A DNA stretch of 64,000 nt from Isoetes taiwanensis (Eukaryota; Streptophyta; Lycopodiopsida; Isoetales; Isoetaceae), in contig JAJEKV010000071.1 in assembly GCA_021234155.1 (NCBI GenBank), forward strand, positions 2,910,483-2,974,482. The letters run 5' to 3'. A program made the translations under genes and the position numbers. This document shows positions 33,111 to 45,662 of the stretch, in pieces. Positions within the stretch are counted from its first letter, which is position 1, and every line of letters begins with the position of its first letter. The notes beneath the pieces are model-generated. The model was not told the DNA's origin. It made no database searches and saw only the letters and a program-made list of their open reading frames with translations.

Positions 33111-34983
33111 TATGAAAGGGAAAAGGAAAAAGGAAAAGGAAAAGGAAAAGGGAAAAGGTAAAAGGGAAAAGGGGAAGGGGAAGGGGAAGGGGAAGGGAAA
33201 AGGAAAAACGATGAAAGGGAAAAAGGGAAAAGGGGAACGGAAAAGGGGAAGGGAAAAGGAAAAACGATGAAAGGGAAAAGGGAAAACTATGAAAGAGAAA
33301 AGGGAAAAGGAAAAGGGAAGGGAAAAGGAAAAAGATGAAAGGAAAAACGAAAACTAAAAGGGAAAAGGGAAAAGGGAAAAGGAAAAGGGGACGGGAAAAG
33401 GAAAACGATGAAAGGGAAAAAAGGGAAAAGGAAAACGGAAAAGGGAGGAAAAGGAAAAATGATGAAAGGGAAAAGGAAAAAGGGAAAAGGGAAAAAGAAA
33501 AGGGGAAGGGAAAAGGAAAAAACGATGAAAGGGAAAAGGGGAAAAGGAAAAGGGAAAAGGGAAAAGGAAAAAGGGAAAAGGGAAAAGGGAAAAGGAAAAG
33601 GAAAAACGATGAAAGGGAAAAGGAAAAGGGAAAAGGGAAAAGGGAAAAGGGAAAAGGAAGAGGGAAGGGAAAAGGAAAAACGATGAAAGGGAAAAGGAAG
33701 AGGGAAGGGAAAAGGAAAACGATGAAAGGGAAAAGGGAAAAGGGAAAAGGAAGAGGGAAAAGGGAAAAGGAAAACGATGAAAGGGAAAAGGGAAAAGGGA
33801 AAAGGGAAAAAGGAAAAGGAATAAAGGAAAGGTAAGAGGAAAAAGGAAAGAGAAGGAGAAAAGGAAAATGGAAAGATAAAAGAAAATAGAAAAAGGAATA
33901 GAATAGGCGAGGGGGAAAGGGAACGGAAAAAGAGCACCGCGAGAAGGGTAAGAAGTAAAGGTGAGAAAAGGAGAAAAAGGTAAGGGAAAAGAAGAAAAGG
34001 TTGCAAAGTCTATGGGAAAAAGAAAAGTAAAAAGGAAAAGAGAGGGGGAAAAGGGAAAAGAGAACTTGGGAAAAGGAACGAGAAAAAGAGAAAAATGAAA
34101 GGGCGTGAAAAAAGGGGGGAAAAGAGAAAGGGTGAAGAAAGAGAAAAGGAAAGCAAAAAAGAGCATCGAAAAAGGAAGAGGGAAAGGATGGAAAAATGAG
34201 GAAAAAGGTGGGGGGAAATTAGAATAGACAAAGGGTAGGGAGCAAGGAATAGGAAAAGAGGAAGGAGAAAAGGGCACGAGAAAAAAGGGGAGAGGGAAAG
34301 GGTGAGGAAATAGAAGAAAGAAAAGGAAAAAGAGTATGGGAAAGGGAAAAGAAAAAAGAAACAAGAAAGGAGAAAGTGGAAAGGGGAAAAAGGGGATGAA
34401 GATGGGGAAAGAAGGAAAAAGGGTACATAAAAAAGGTTGAGAAAAGGGAATGGAAAGAGGCATATGAAAAGCGAAAGGGAACGGGAAAGGGAAAATGTAA
34501 AGGAAGGGGAAAGAGAAAGGAAAGGGAAAAGGGAACATCATAGAAAACAAAAGGGTGGGGAAAAGTATGAAAAGGGAATGGAAAGTTGAAAGGAAAAGGG
34601 AAGGAAAAAAGGAGAAGGGAAAAAAAAAGAGCATGAGGAAAAGAGGAGAGAGAAATGGGAAAAGAGATGGGGAAAAGGGCACGTGATCAAGAGGAAGAGG
34701 GTGGGGAAAGGAAGAAAAGGGCACATGAAAAGGTAAGCAAAAGAGAACGAAAAAAATGCATGAGAAACGGGAAAGAGAAAAGGAAAAGGAAAAGGAAGAG
34801 GAAGGGGAAAAGGAAAGGGAAAGAGAGTAGTGGAAAAATGGGAAGAGCGGGGAAAGATAAAAAGGAAGGGAAAAAGCTTATAAGAAAAAGAGAAAGAAAA
34901 AAAGGGAAAGGGGAAAGGGAAGGCAAAGGGAGGGAGAACGGGGTTAGAAAAAAAAAAGGGAGAATAAAAAAAGAAAGAAATTA
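33111..34983 (+). repeat. Long polypurine tract, copy A
   Basis: About 1.9 kb of almost pure A/G on the plus strand, built from GGGAAAA, GGAAAA and GGGGAA units. The first ~730 bp are punctuated every ~40-85 bases by ACGATGAAAGGG or a close variant (for example near 33208, 33263, 33404, 33523, 33606, 33677, 33717, 33767). The second part is less regular, with GCAC and TATG interruptions. The tract ends about 10 bp before a type 2 Helitron 3' end. Long open frames across it (Phe/Pro/Leu/Ser on minus, Lys/Gly/Arg/Glu on plus) are composition artefacts. Confidence 0.9.
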
Positions 34984-34993
34984 AAGGTTCCTA

Positions 34994-35030
34994 ATTTATG
35001 CCTCCAAAGAAGGTCGGGTACCATTACTAG
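34994..35030 (+). mobile_element. Helitron 3' terminus, type 2, degraded (copy A)
   Basis: CTAATTTATGCC, a disrupted stem, then GGGTACCATTACTAG with CTAG at 35027-35030 followed by T. Copy B (51642) has the intact stem. Here the CCCAGC and GCTGGG arms read CCTCCA and GGTCGGG. Confidence 0.7.
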
Positions 35031-35158
35031 TAAATGAATAATGGTTTTAAAAGTAAAAGCAAAGATAGGCAAGCTAACATAAATGTTGATAATGTCGAGC
35101 TTGTTGTGGAAGATGAAGTCGTTATTTCATGGGCAAACTTGTGGGAGAGGTGCTCGGG

Positions 35159-35406
35159 TTATAGCATATTAGGGTGTGCCTAAAAAACTACACAATTGTG
35201 TATTTTCTGTGTATTTTTAGCAAGTACACATTTGTATTTTAGAGTACATAAAAGTCCTTCTTTACTAAAACTAATTGCGCTATCTTCAAAGTGACATACT
35301 TTTTCAAGTCAACAAGATGGCAAGAACCCAGCTAATATCATCATCTTTAACTACCTAGGTACTTTCCTGATATGTGCCAGAATAGGCACACCCTAACATG
35401 CTATAA
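35159..35406. mobile_element. MITE with 23 bp inverted ends, copy A
   Basis: TTATAGCAT…GGGTGTGCCT (35159-35181) and its inverse (35384-35406) differ at one base. 248 bp, non-coding. Target duplication not clear (GTGCTCG/GCGCTCC flanks are imperfect). Copy B at 51777-52024. Confidence 0.75.
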
Positions 35407-35899
35407 CGCGCTCCTCCTTTTGGTGACAGTATAAGAGACGACTAATATCTCTGGAGTATCGAAATACTATGAGAGTTGTGTTCATGGTGTTCATCCCAAG
35501 TCCTTGTGGAAGTGCAATCATTAATCAAAGCTTAGCAAGCTCAGCTGAAATTGATTGTTGAGGACTTCCAACTTGTTAAGCTTTAGAATGCACGAAAGAC
35601 TACACCCAGGTTTGGAAAAACATGCTAAAAATAAACGAATTAAATTGAATAGATTGTAATTGAATTTTAATAAGGTGGAGGCAATTAAGCAAAAATATTC
35701 AAACATAAATGCCTTGAAGGGCTGCCTAGGTCGAAGCATATTTCCTTCGAAGGTGGCCTCTGATGGGTTCTGTATTAATCACTACAAAAGGATGCTTGCA
35801 TTTACTTTTTCTCTTGATATTGTATTGCAAATTGTTTCTAGATAATACTAAAAGGTCTTCCTATGAGCATATCTATTTGATAACTTCTTGATATAACAT

Positions 35900-38004
35900 A
35901 GCAGCTGATCGTAGGTTTTTCTTTGTTGCTATGGCATTTTTTTCATATTTTTGCATATTTCTCATGCAGTCTTATTCTCTTTTCCAGTTTTTACGTATCC
36001 TAATCATTTTCTTTGATTTTGCAGCTACGATTATGGGTAAAAACCCAACTATGCCATCTCCCTTGACATATGTAAGAGGCTGTAGATCTGATTTCTTTTC
36101 CACTTTCAGCAGCAGGAAAGGGAGGAAGCTTGCAGGTAAATGAGGTTACAAAATCTTCTCTATGATGCAGATTAACCCTGCTCTTGCAATCTATGAATCG
36201 AGGTCTCGTGGGAAGATCTGCTGAGTACGGGCCATTCCTCTCCATTTTTAACTTTCTTTTTGATGTTAAGTCATCTTCCGATCTTCATTCAGCAGAGGTA
36301 AGGGTGTCTTGGAATACTTATCATTTATTGAAAACTCCGGTTTTCATGTCCATTTATGGCAAAATCGCACCATTTGTTACAACACTTATGTTGAGTGATT
36401 GGACAATTTGTTAAGCCAAGTAGCAAAGATAGGGAAAACAAAATTATTTTTACTTGGTATCAAGTCTAAAAAATCCCGGGTTTAATTGTACATATGAACC
36501 TATTCATAAAATTTGTTAGCAATTAAGTTTTAAAGGAGCCTCGGTATGTGCGAAGTTTGTCAAGTGGTGCAGCAAATGGCTTATGTCTTATAGGTGAGAA
36601 CGTTGATAAACATTCATAAGAGTTTGTTGAAGACCCGTTTCAATGCGGGGGTATAAAAGAAGATTAAAATACAAGCAAATTGTGTTGTTAATTTTAAGTG
36701 GTATACATCTCATTAGTGTTGGCATCTAATGTGTCTCAGATCTAAGGTGCCTATATGGATATGTAGAGCATGAACATGCAAAATACTGTGTTATCTCCCT
36801 TTGTCATTCTCTATTATGTTCAATATATCATGGGATAAATAGAAGCACAATCTTTTCTCACTGAATTTGTCACAAAATTCTTTTGTGTAATTGTTGAGGG
36901 CTAAAATACGCTTTTAAGTATTTGACTGTATTTGAGGTTCAAATTGTGGTAACGGCATTTGAGGTTCAAGCTGTTGTAATTAATCCAATTTACTTGATAT
37001 TGCTTGGCCGGGATCGCAGTGAAAGGGAATGGAGATGGTCCTTTGGTTTCTGGATGACCCGCTCCTAGCTAACGGACGCCCACCGCAAACCGAGATTTCA
37101 GTCCCAACCTTCTAATCTCTATTCCCCTACATTTCAGTCCCCAAAAAAAAAAAGGAAAAAGAGAAAAGAGAGCAAATGCAAAAAACTTTTGCCTCCAAGG
37201 AACTTAGAGCAATAATGCACTAAAGTTTCCAATGTGTCTTACAAACCTAAAGGTTTTGGAGCCTAGATTTCATTGTTTATGACAACTTAGAGCCTAAATC
37301 ATTCTTTTTGTGATTATATTAAGATAGATAGATAGTATTTTTACGTCATGCCACATTGGCAGCGTCCATGAGGACATATGACGGACCCCCAGAGACTTGA
37401 ACACAATAAATTGAACTATATCCCGTAACCTATTCGAATATTAATATTCCAAAGCGACTTCACCGGGGGTTGAACCTGGAATCTCTAGTTTCGTGCCTTA
37501 TCCATTGGGAAGGAAAGACTTGGAGCCTAGATTTCATTGCTTTTGCAATTTTGGAGCCTAGATTTCGTTGTTTTTATGATTATATTAAAGAAAGACAACG
37601 AACAACTGCTAATTTTATGTGCAATCATTAGCTTTTTGGCCAAGCTTAGTTCTAAAGTTAAAGATTGATCTTTTGAAGTTGTATGCCTAAGGGGATACTA
37701 TAGTATAGAGGCAACAATGACTTGCATCTGCATTTCACTTTTACCTTGGTTACCATATTATAAAACGTTGTTTTCGCTACTGAAACTCAAAGTTAATACA
37801 TTGATGATACTTTTGTTAAACAATTTCAATAATGTCCATGCTTGCCAATATCAACATATGCTATTTTGGAAGTAGCACATGTGGATATTAAACCCGAGTA
37901 AAAGCACATGCCCTATTTTGAAAGTTGCACATCTGGATGTTAAAGCGGAGTAAAAGCACATGCCCAGGACATTAGCCCGGCAACGCCGGGCACCCGTTTA
38001 CTAG
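35900..38004 (+). mobile_element. 3' part of Helitron H3, copy B
   Basis: Matches 15684-17821 and ends with stem-loop GCCCGGCAACGCCGGGC (37975-37991) and CTAG at 38001-38004. The 5' ~770 bp of the element are missing because the duplication starts inside it. The poly-C/poly-A run of copy A (16926-16970) is much shorter here (37139-37152). Confidence 0.85.
37323..37513 (-). mobile_element. tRNA-derived SINE-like element, copy B
   Basis: Same A-box and B-box arrangement and GATA-rich tail as 17140-17330, with a few substitutions. It was in place before the duplication. Confidence 0.6.
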
Positions 38005-39153
38005 TAGTTATTGGGTTCCAAACATGATAATGTTTTCCACATCCAATAAGTGGATCTACATGATAGCACACAAGTTGCACTTTGCAAAGTGGTTCGAAGT
38101 GGCTATAGTGACATGCTTGAAGTGCTTGCTCCATAGTCTACCGAAGCCGGGTTGAGATATTGCAGGTACCATTAGTTCTCGAAGCAAAGCATTCACTTAA
38201 TCCAATATACTCTTCTGGGTACAATGAGATGGCAATCTCTTATCGACAACTATTTTTCCCTGTTGATCTTTCCTACTTTTATGTGGCATATTCTCAGCAT
38301 TGAATTCAACATATTTATCAAAAACCTCCCTAGCAGCCAGATCCTAGAAGTTGGACTCAACATGCCATTATTTCCATGTAAGGCAATTTTGCTCCCCTTT
38401 GCATGACTTGCTTGCCAATTTTGCCAAGATGAAATTGGAATGCCATGAATATTTATCCATGCAACTTTACATATCCATGCCCCTTGCAGTGGGTATCTTT
38501 TTTTCTTTGGATATTTTTCATCTTGAAGTGCAAGCTCGTGAATGGAGTACATGTAAGTCCTCCTCTCATATACTCTTGGAAGGTGGCTCTTACTTCCACC
38601 AATTCGTCAATTTCAAAATTCTGAACACAATTAGCCCAACAACATTCCATTCCCCTTACCTTAGCCATAACTTCATGTGAACAATCACTACTTGACTTGG
38701 ACGTCTTGCTAGGATAATGTTTCACCACTGAGTGTGCCCTCTTCTCTGAAAATGTGGTCCTGGCAGTTATTGGAGGTGCATTAAGAAAATCTGTGTTATC
38801 CACAACCTCTGGCTCTGGTAAAAGAAATTCTCCTATAAACTCAATGCAGGCTATAGGCTATGGCATGATGCATGGAACCTCCAATTGTTTAATACAAGCA
38901 ATGCAATCTTGGTGATTTGACCATTTTTCCTTCCATTTTTCTTCTAAACTTGTTATGGCCACATCCACTTTATCCTTTCTAACCTTTCATCATTGACAGC
39001 TTGGATAGGATCAGCTAGTATGATAGTTCCTTCACCTGCTAGCTCCTTATTGCATTGGTGCTTCACTTTCATCTTCTTATTCTTCCAATCCAACCTACTG
39101 TAGAGAATAATTTGCTTAGTAGTCTCAGCCTCAACACCCTTTGGGTGGTCCAC
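38005..39153 (-). pseudogene. Unrecognised minus-strand coding remnant, copy B
   Basis: Partner of 17835-18965. The frame 38803-38453 is 116 residues here (it starts MDNTDFLNAPPITARTTF) against 91 in copy A. Neighbouring pieces 39153-38953, 38552-38250 and 38134-37940 match copy A. No recognised domain. Confidence 0.4.
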
Positions 39154-39470
39154 ACCATTGAACTACAAGAACAATATTAACAACGGGGTAACAATGTGAT
39201 AAGAACATGTGGTAACAATGTTGATACATGTTGGGGTGAAAGGCATTACATTTTTACCCTTTTTAGGATCCACACGCTTCACCTATATAAAGTTAAATGT
39301 CTTAATATTAGCTCGGAAAAAGGACAAAGTAATTATGAGCATAGATTAAAGGAAACTTCAAAAAATACAAAAAAAAAAACATTAAATGGGCAAATATATG
39401 TTGTAAGTGTAGGCAAAAATAGGTGGTAAGTATAGCTGACGTATAGGTAATTATACAAAATTAATGATAA

Positions 39471-39792
39471 GGGTGCATTCCCATTACGCTAAAAAATGGC
39501 CGGTACCTGTGACACCGTGCAAGTTACAGGTACCGAGGCGCATTCCCATTCTACAACCGGACGCACAGGTACCTGGAACTCCAATTCAGATGGATTTGAA
39601 ATTTTCTAAATACCCTAAATCAGAACTGCCCAAGATTTCATTTGTCCTCTTTCTGATTTCGTTTGTCTTCTTCCTCAGAACTGCCCAAAACACATCACAG
39701 GTGCAATAGGAATCGTGATCTTCAGAAACTGGCAACTGGGACCATGAAATCGGTGCATAAAATTGCCGGTGCTGGCTAATGGGAATACACCC
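39471..39792. mobile_element. Tourist-like MITE, copy B
   Basis: Same inverted ends and TAA flanks (39468-39470 and 39793-39795) as 19283-19616, with a 12 bp internal deletion. Confidence 0.8.
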
Positions 39793-40024
39793 TAACATAG
39801 GGTGTATGTAAGTAGTACTAAAGAGTTAAGCATATTGTAATTCTAGAGTATTAAGTATAGGCAAAAATAGGTGGCAAAAATAGTTTGTAAGTATAGCTGA
39901 CATCTGGGTAATTCTAGAAAATTAATGATAATCTAGGGTGTAATCAATTCAATAGAATTAATGATAGCTAATTTATATAGGCTATAATTCGTATATGAAG
40001 TGATAGAATCATAATTACAACCGT

Positions 40025-40028
40025 GCCT
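40025..40028. other. Empty target site for the TIR transposon
   Basis: CCGT-GCCT-ACTAAG is uninterrupted here. In copy A the GCCT is duplicated around the 3.5 kb insert. No footprint is visible, which favours insertion into copy A over excision from B. Confidence 0.85.
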
Positions 40029-40162
40029 ACTAAGTTATACGAAATCTTGCATGCAACTACTATATCTTGCATGAAACCCTTCATTCCTTTCAAGCGCCCA
40101 TCCTTTCTTCCTTCAAGCGCCCATCCTTCCAGCGCCCATCCATCCTTCCTTCCTTCCTTACC

Positions 40163-40597
40163 ATGGTGAGCCACGCCGCCCAGCCTGCACCATCCCGTCG
40201 GACTCGCCTGAGAGAGACGAAGAAGGAGATCAAGAAATTGATCAAGAAATCCATTCCCCCCTCCTGCAGATGATGATGTGGCTGCCTTCCGCACCACAGT
40301 CAGGATGAATGCGAGTACCTGTTTCTGGAGGGCAAGCTTCGCCCAGGAAATCCAAATCTTAATAGCAGCACTAGTAGTCTGACGTCCCCTCACACACCTG
40401 CAGATTCTGATGAAGAGCTAGAGAAAGAGGTCAAAAAAATAGAAGAAATAGAGGAAGCAGATGAGGAGTGGCGCAAAGAATTGGAGGAAGAGAAGAAGCA
40501 GATTATCATGAATGCCCTCTCCTCCTCAGATGATGAAGATGTTGCAGAACCCATTCTTGAAGAGATGGCAGAAGAAAGCGAAGGGGAAGAAGAATAG
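40163..40597 (+). pseudogene. Acidic coiled-coil ORF with internal stops (copy B)
   Basis: Partner of 23492-23926, starting ACCATGGTGAGC. The same TGATGA interruption and the same open acidic C-terminal frame are kept. The shared break therefore predates the duplication, or marks a short intron or other feature common to both. Confidence 0.5.
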
Positions 40598-40739
40598 AAT
40601 AGAATAGAATATGATTTTATCGTCCACGAGACCAACCGCCTATGGGACCCAAGTACAAAGAGAGAGCAAAGCAGCGATTACTACCGATTAAAAACCCCCG
40701 CCCGGAAGGGTTTTCGGGGAAAACCTTAGTAGCAATAAG

Positions 40740-43700
40740 GATGCTGATATATCGCATTTATATACATAATCACAAGTACAAACTGAGGTTAATGTCGACA
40801 GGGGCATAACCGAGTCCGCGTATCCATTACCTCCCCGAAGGTACGATCCCAACAAGCCCTACAGAGGCCGCGGCTTTCGTCGCTCATGCAAGGCCCGATG
40901 GGGCATAACTAACCGGAGCATACCGAGCCCGAATATGCTCGTGACGGGATAGGCCCGAGGGCGTGACTTTCATCCTCAATGGCGCCTCGCTGGCGGATTG
41001 ATGGACTCTCTGCCTCACGCGGCCCGAATCCATCTCCCCTGTCTCAATGCGGAGGTGGTGTGCACTGTCGCGAATGGAAGCAATCACCTGCGCTTTTCAT
41101 GGGTAGATGGGTGCACGTGTAGTGGTGTGGGCCCCTCGTGAGCATGGGATTAACCTGGCTGCCGATAATTTGCCACCTTGACATGTGATGGGGCCTCAAG
41201 ATCCCAAAGCTTGGCCATGAAGCAAGCATCCAAATCTTTGCTTCAAGGCGGCCGCATTCCTTCGGTGTATGCACTGGTCCACATCGTGTGCCTGCACATT
41301 CCATAGCGAACCACCGGGCTTGCTTGTCTTTCCAAAGAAGCTTTGAGTCGCCAAGGGCCCATCGCCACTGCCAAAGCAAGGTTGGGCAGCCGGGCTTCAT
41401 CCATAGCCACCACCTTCCGAAGTAAATAATGTGGCGTTCCAGCGACCCTCCTGTAATGGAAGGAAGCATGTCTCCTAGAGCAAGATCCGATATGGGACCG
41501 TGGATTTCACTCCCCTTAACTCGGGCCAAGAAGGCCTTCCTCACACTGCTCTAGATCGCTCCAAGTGGTGAGGGATATCACCGCCCCCACACTTCTACCC
41601 CATAGAGGAGGACCGGTTCAACCAAGGCCCCCGAACAAGTGTGCCCGGTGACCCCATGCATACAAACTCGCCTTGTGGATCATTGTTTTGCATTGCATCT
41701 GTGGGCTTTCCGGCCGCAAAGGACCCGTAACCCTGATGGATGCGCCCCAAAGTGTGGTAGTAGAAAACTCAATGCCCAAATACTTATAAGATCGAGCCAC
41801 CTCCACTACCTGCCCCGTAAGTGAATGAGGGAAGGCGTGGGTGCCGGATGATGGGACCAGCCAGTACCCTTGTCTTGGCCAAGTTAACTCTCGTCGCTGA
41901 ATTGGCGTAAAAGTGTCCAAAGCGCCCGTGTGGCGTTGCATGTCCTCACCGGGTATATGCGAGCAGTCAACATCATCGGCATATATGAGTTGCCGGATTA
42001 TGTGGTGCATCAATCGAAAGCCTCCCCGTGCTTTCGCCTAGCCATTCTTCTAGCTGGTCAATGTACAAGCCGGAGCGTCGGGGATAGAGGGCAGCCACGG
42101 GCGCACCCCAATGCTACTAACAACGGGCTCCCCGACAAGCAGGAGACGACAGGAGCAAGCCTCAGATAGTCCAGATATAGCATTCACGCAAGTCGGCACG
42201 GGTCCCTAGTTGTCTCAATCTATCCCACAACTTATCCCGAGGCACTTTGGTCAAAAGCCTTTCGCGAAATCCACAAAGCAACAAAGATGCAGTTAAAGGC
42301 CGATTAAACTATCCTCTATGAGTGTTCGCAGAGTGAAGATATGGTCAATAGTAGAATGCCTGGGCGGAAGCCCCACACTGAGAGCCCCTGACTTCTCCAT
42401 CCTCCTCCGCCCAAAGTGTCAATCACGCCAAGAATCCCGGCAAGCAACTTGGCAAAGACAGAATCGACCATAATGGTACGCGATAGTTGGTCTGGTACAT
42501 GGGGGGTCCCCGCTTTGTCTATGGGCACAACTCTACCGGTAGTCCGGTCGGGGGAAGCCTTATTGCAATGCCTTGTTGAAGAGTCTTTGTGAGAACCGGC
42601 ACCATTGGGGGGCCCTACCCACTTGAGAAGCTCTGCGATACCATCCAAATCTGGCGCCTTCCCGCTAGGCGAGGCATTGCAGGCCCATTATGACATCCCC
42701 TTCAGTAATGACCAGTGCTAGGCCTGTCTGGAGGAATGCCGTGCCCGCTTCCCATTGGGTCATACCGCCGCAAGTATCTCACCCATTGTTCCTCGGGGTA
42801 ATATTTCCGTGGGTGCGTGGGGCTTACTCAAGACCTTTCTCCGTAAGGCCCTAGGGTGGCGGTCTAGAAGACCAAACATCCGCTTTGGTGCTCGCGAAGG
42901 TACCGGCTTTCTTGGTTTTGAGGAAGGAGCGGTATTGGGGACGGCCTCGCGCTAATGGTGGGGGTCCAAAGACTTGGCGGAGCCATCGTTTCAGCCCCGG
43001 ACATTCGTCATCGAACCGGTGATTGCGAGGGAAGGTGATTGCAGCCCCCGTGGATCGCCGAGCGGCCTCTCCCAAAGCATCTGTCCCCTACCCTCGAAGA
43101 GCTGGTTCAGGTAGGGCCGTCTGGCGTTGAAGTGTGGGGAGTTGCGGCACTTCCGGCTCATACTCAAGCATCCTGCGCATAGACCGCCGCATGATCACAA
43201 CCGGTGGTACATGGGGTGTTGGGGCAATGGGTGCTCGGGTTGGCTGCCAATCTATCTGCGCAAAACGAGGGGCTGATGGTGGGAGTCTACTTCCTCATCC
43301 CGCCACTGTCCCCGGCAACAAGCGGTGATCAAGTGTAGGCATTGCTCGCTCTGCTAGCACGTAATCCACCACACCGGGTGCCGCCCCACAGTTCTCCCCG
43401 TCTACAAGTGAAGCGGTGGAGGACGGCCACCAATGCCCGACCATTGCAAATGACCAGGTCAAAGATCTTGCCCGACAGAAATTTAAATGCCGCCATACCG
43501 CGTGTCACTGGTCCGTCATCTGACGCCCTTGGCCAAACCATCTCTCCGGGGTCCATTTGCAACACATCCTCAGCTAGAGATGCGAATTTTGGGATCTGCT
43601 CTGTCCCTGTGCGCGCATTGAAGTCTCCAAGCAACATGACCTTGCCCAATTATCTGTACTGCTGTATGTCATCATATAGATCGACATAGGGCTCCTGCCT

Positions 43701-44065
43701 GTCCACATCCAAGTGCGTGTGGTAAAAGTTGCTCTCAGCATGTGGGAAGTAGCAAGCCGCCACAAAGAGAGGGCTGCCATCGCTGTTCTGCACTCGTACC
43801 CACAGTTATCTGTTGTGCCTGTCTGCCTTGCACAAGGAGACCGATTGGGCCAAGGCTGTCTGGTAGTAACACGCAATTCCTCCGTGTCCTCGTTTCCCGG
43901 TGCATTCATTGAAGACGGAGTAGCGCTGGTATCCTGGCAAATCAGGTAGCCTGTGACCAGCATGTTCCCATGTTTCCATGAGGAAGATAAGGTCCATGTC
44001 CATGGCGGCGGGTAATTGAGATCGCCCCCTTCTTCCATGGAAAGCCACGGCAATTCCGTATACCC
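40740..44065 (-). pseudogene. LINE ORF2, broken, copy B
   Basis: Partner of the copy A LINE. A 131-residue frame (42013-41618) keeps RQLIYADDVD with the RT catalytic YADD and SYKYLGIEFSTTT. A 106-residue frame (43649-43329) keeps MGKVMLLGDFNAR and FDLVICNGRAL from the EN domain. The linker RNHRFDDECPGLKRWLRQVF is at 43035-42976. The breaks are mostly at different points from copy A, so the two copies could be used to polish each other. Confidence 0.8.
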
Positions 44066-45610
44066 ACGGCGAGGCACGATCCCTATTTAGTGGCATGCAT
44101 CGCCCGCCGAGGTCCGTGGTAGTGGTGGTCCTGGGGGAGGCGGAAGATGTGGATGCACATTGGCTGGGCCCCCCTCGAGGGGGACTCGAGGGGCGGAGTG
44201 CCAACATCCCCGTTTGGTTGCACGAATTCCCATCCTTCCCCACCAGCCCCGCTGCCCCTCCATGTCTGCGGCGGTCCCTCGACTTTGGCCCGACTCACGC
44301 CGGGTCTCTTCGTGTCTTTGGGGTCAAGTCCCGTCAATGTCGAGCCGTCCCCTTCAACGTCCGGCCACGCGGGGATGGCCACCAGCTTCAACTTGCGCTC
44401 TCAATCAGAAGATAACCACCGGGGCGTCGGTATGGCGAATTCCATGGCGACTTCGCGGTCACATGTCTGCTGGAACATCATCCGTCCAAGATCACGTATG
44501 CGAGTCCGGAAGTGAGATGTTCTCCGACTCCTCGTCGAGCCTCGCATTACCACATTCGCGGCTCTGGCGTCTCGTTCACGAGTTCGGGGGGCCGCACGTG
44601 TTGGTTGAGTGGGTGAGGCATAGAGGCATTGCCCGCCCGGGGGTGGTGGCGGCGGCGTGTCGATGTGTCCGCGGCATGTGTTCGGGTTGGCGTCACGTAG
44701 GTTGGTGGGTTCGTGAGGGTTGGTATGTTCTTTCTTTGTGGTTTACGTTCTCCGGTGCGGAGCTCGGCTCTTGCGGGGCGTTGTCATGTCTTGCCATCTC
44801 CGTGCAATGGTGGAGTTGCTCATGTGCCTGGGCATGGAGGCCCTTGCCTTCGGGCAGCGGCAACGCCCGCCCGGCTCAGCTCCCCGATCTCGTGCTAAAT
44901 CCTTACTCAGAAGCTCATTTTCTGCACAGCTAGCTTCCAAAGCAGCACGGAATCCTTGTCTCCGATGGCGGCCTCCGCCAACGTGGCGAGGGCGGCTTTG
45001 TGCTCCCTCGTCGCGTGGCCTTAGCCTCCTCAACCTCGGCACGGATCCGAGGCGGGGTTCTGATGTCTCTGCTCTACCAGTTCACGTCTGGCGTCCCGGC
45101 TTCCATAGCGCCAACCGCGGTGTCTACGCCCCCTCATATCGCAAGCTCTGGCGGTTTATTCTTTGTCTGTCAAATTGTAGCAAAGTGGATGCTATCATGC
45201 GCACGTCGTGCGCGATCCTCCAATTACGTGATTAGATGGTTTTTGCGGCACCAAGCTGCACAGCGCAACATCCAGATGTTATGTTCTCCACCTCGTCGGA
45301 GGCACGCAAAGCGTGCAGCTGTTGGCCTCAACCCTGCGCTTTGAATCGCGGCTCAAAAGGTTCGGCCGGATTGCACGTATGGCCTTTGTCGGTCGTGGAG
45401 CCTTGGCTCGGGCCTTCCTCTTCATGGAAGGCGTCTCCCTCTGAGGCCTCTTCCTTGGTGGCCCAGCTTCATGGTCTTCCCCGTGAGGGCTCGCTGCGTG
45501 CGTGGGGGCCAACCGTGGTTGGTGTGTTTGGGCCTTCCTGGATGGGTTGGTGTGGTCTGAGCTCACCAACCAAGTGTGGGTCCACTCACGGATCTGTGGT
45601 GCAGGGCCAT
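44066..45610 (-). pseudogene. LINE ORF1, broken, copy B
   Basis: Likely start at 45610 (minus), equivalent to 29011 in copy A. The basic GPPRKRPQ motif is kept. The remainder is frameshifted relative to copy A at many GC-rich positions. Confidence 0.55.
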
Positions 45611-45662
45611 GACTTGGGGTATGACTTGGGCGACGACTCACGATATCCGTGTGTGTACCACC

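Larger units (their letters stand above)
15684..35896. repeat. Large tandem duplication, copy A (20.2 kb)
   Basis: Collinear with 35900-52514 throughout, apart from the 3.5 kb TIR element present only here. The left edge is at GCAGCAGATCGTAGG (15684 on), inside Helitron H3. The right edge is at …CTTCTTGATATAA (35896). A 3 base CAT separates the copies. Everything annotated between these points has a partner 16.6-20.2 kb away. Confidence 0.93.

Noticed and set aside
33354-34724. Very long minus-strand open frames (up to 456 residues) of Phe/Pro/Leu/Ser, and plus-strand Lys/Gly/Arg/Glu frames
   Set aside because: They are translations of the GGGAAAA polypurine tract. A/G-only DNA rarely makes stops, and there is no domain, start context or conservation beyond the repeat.
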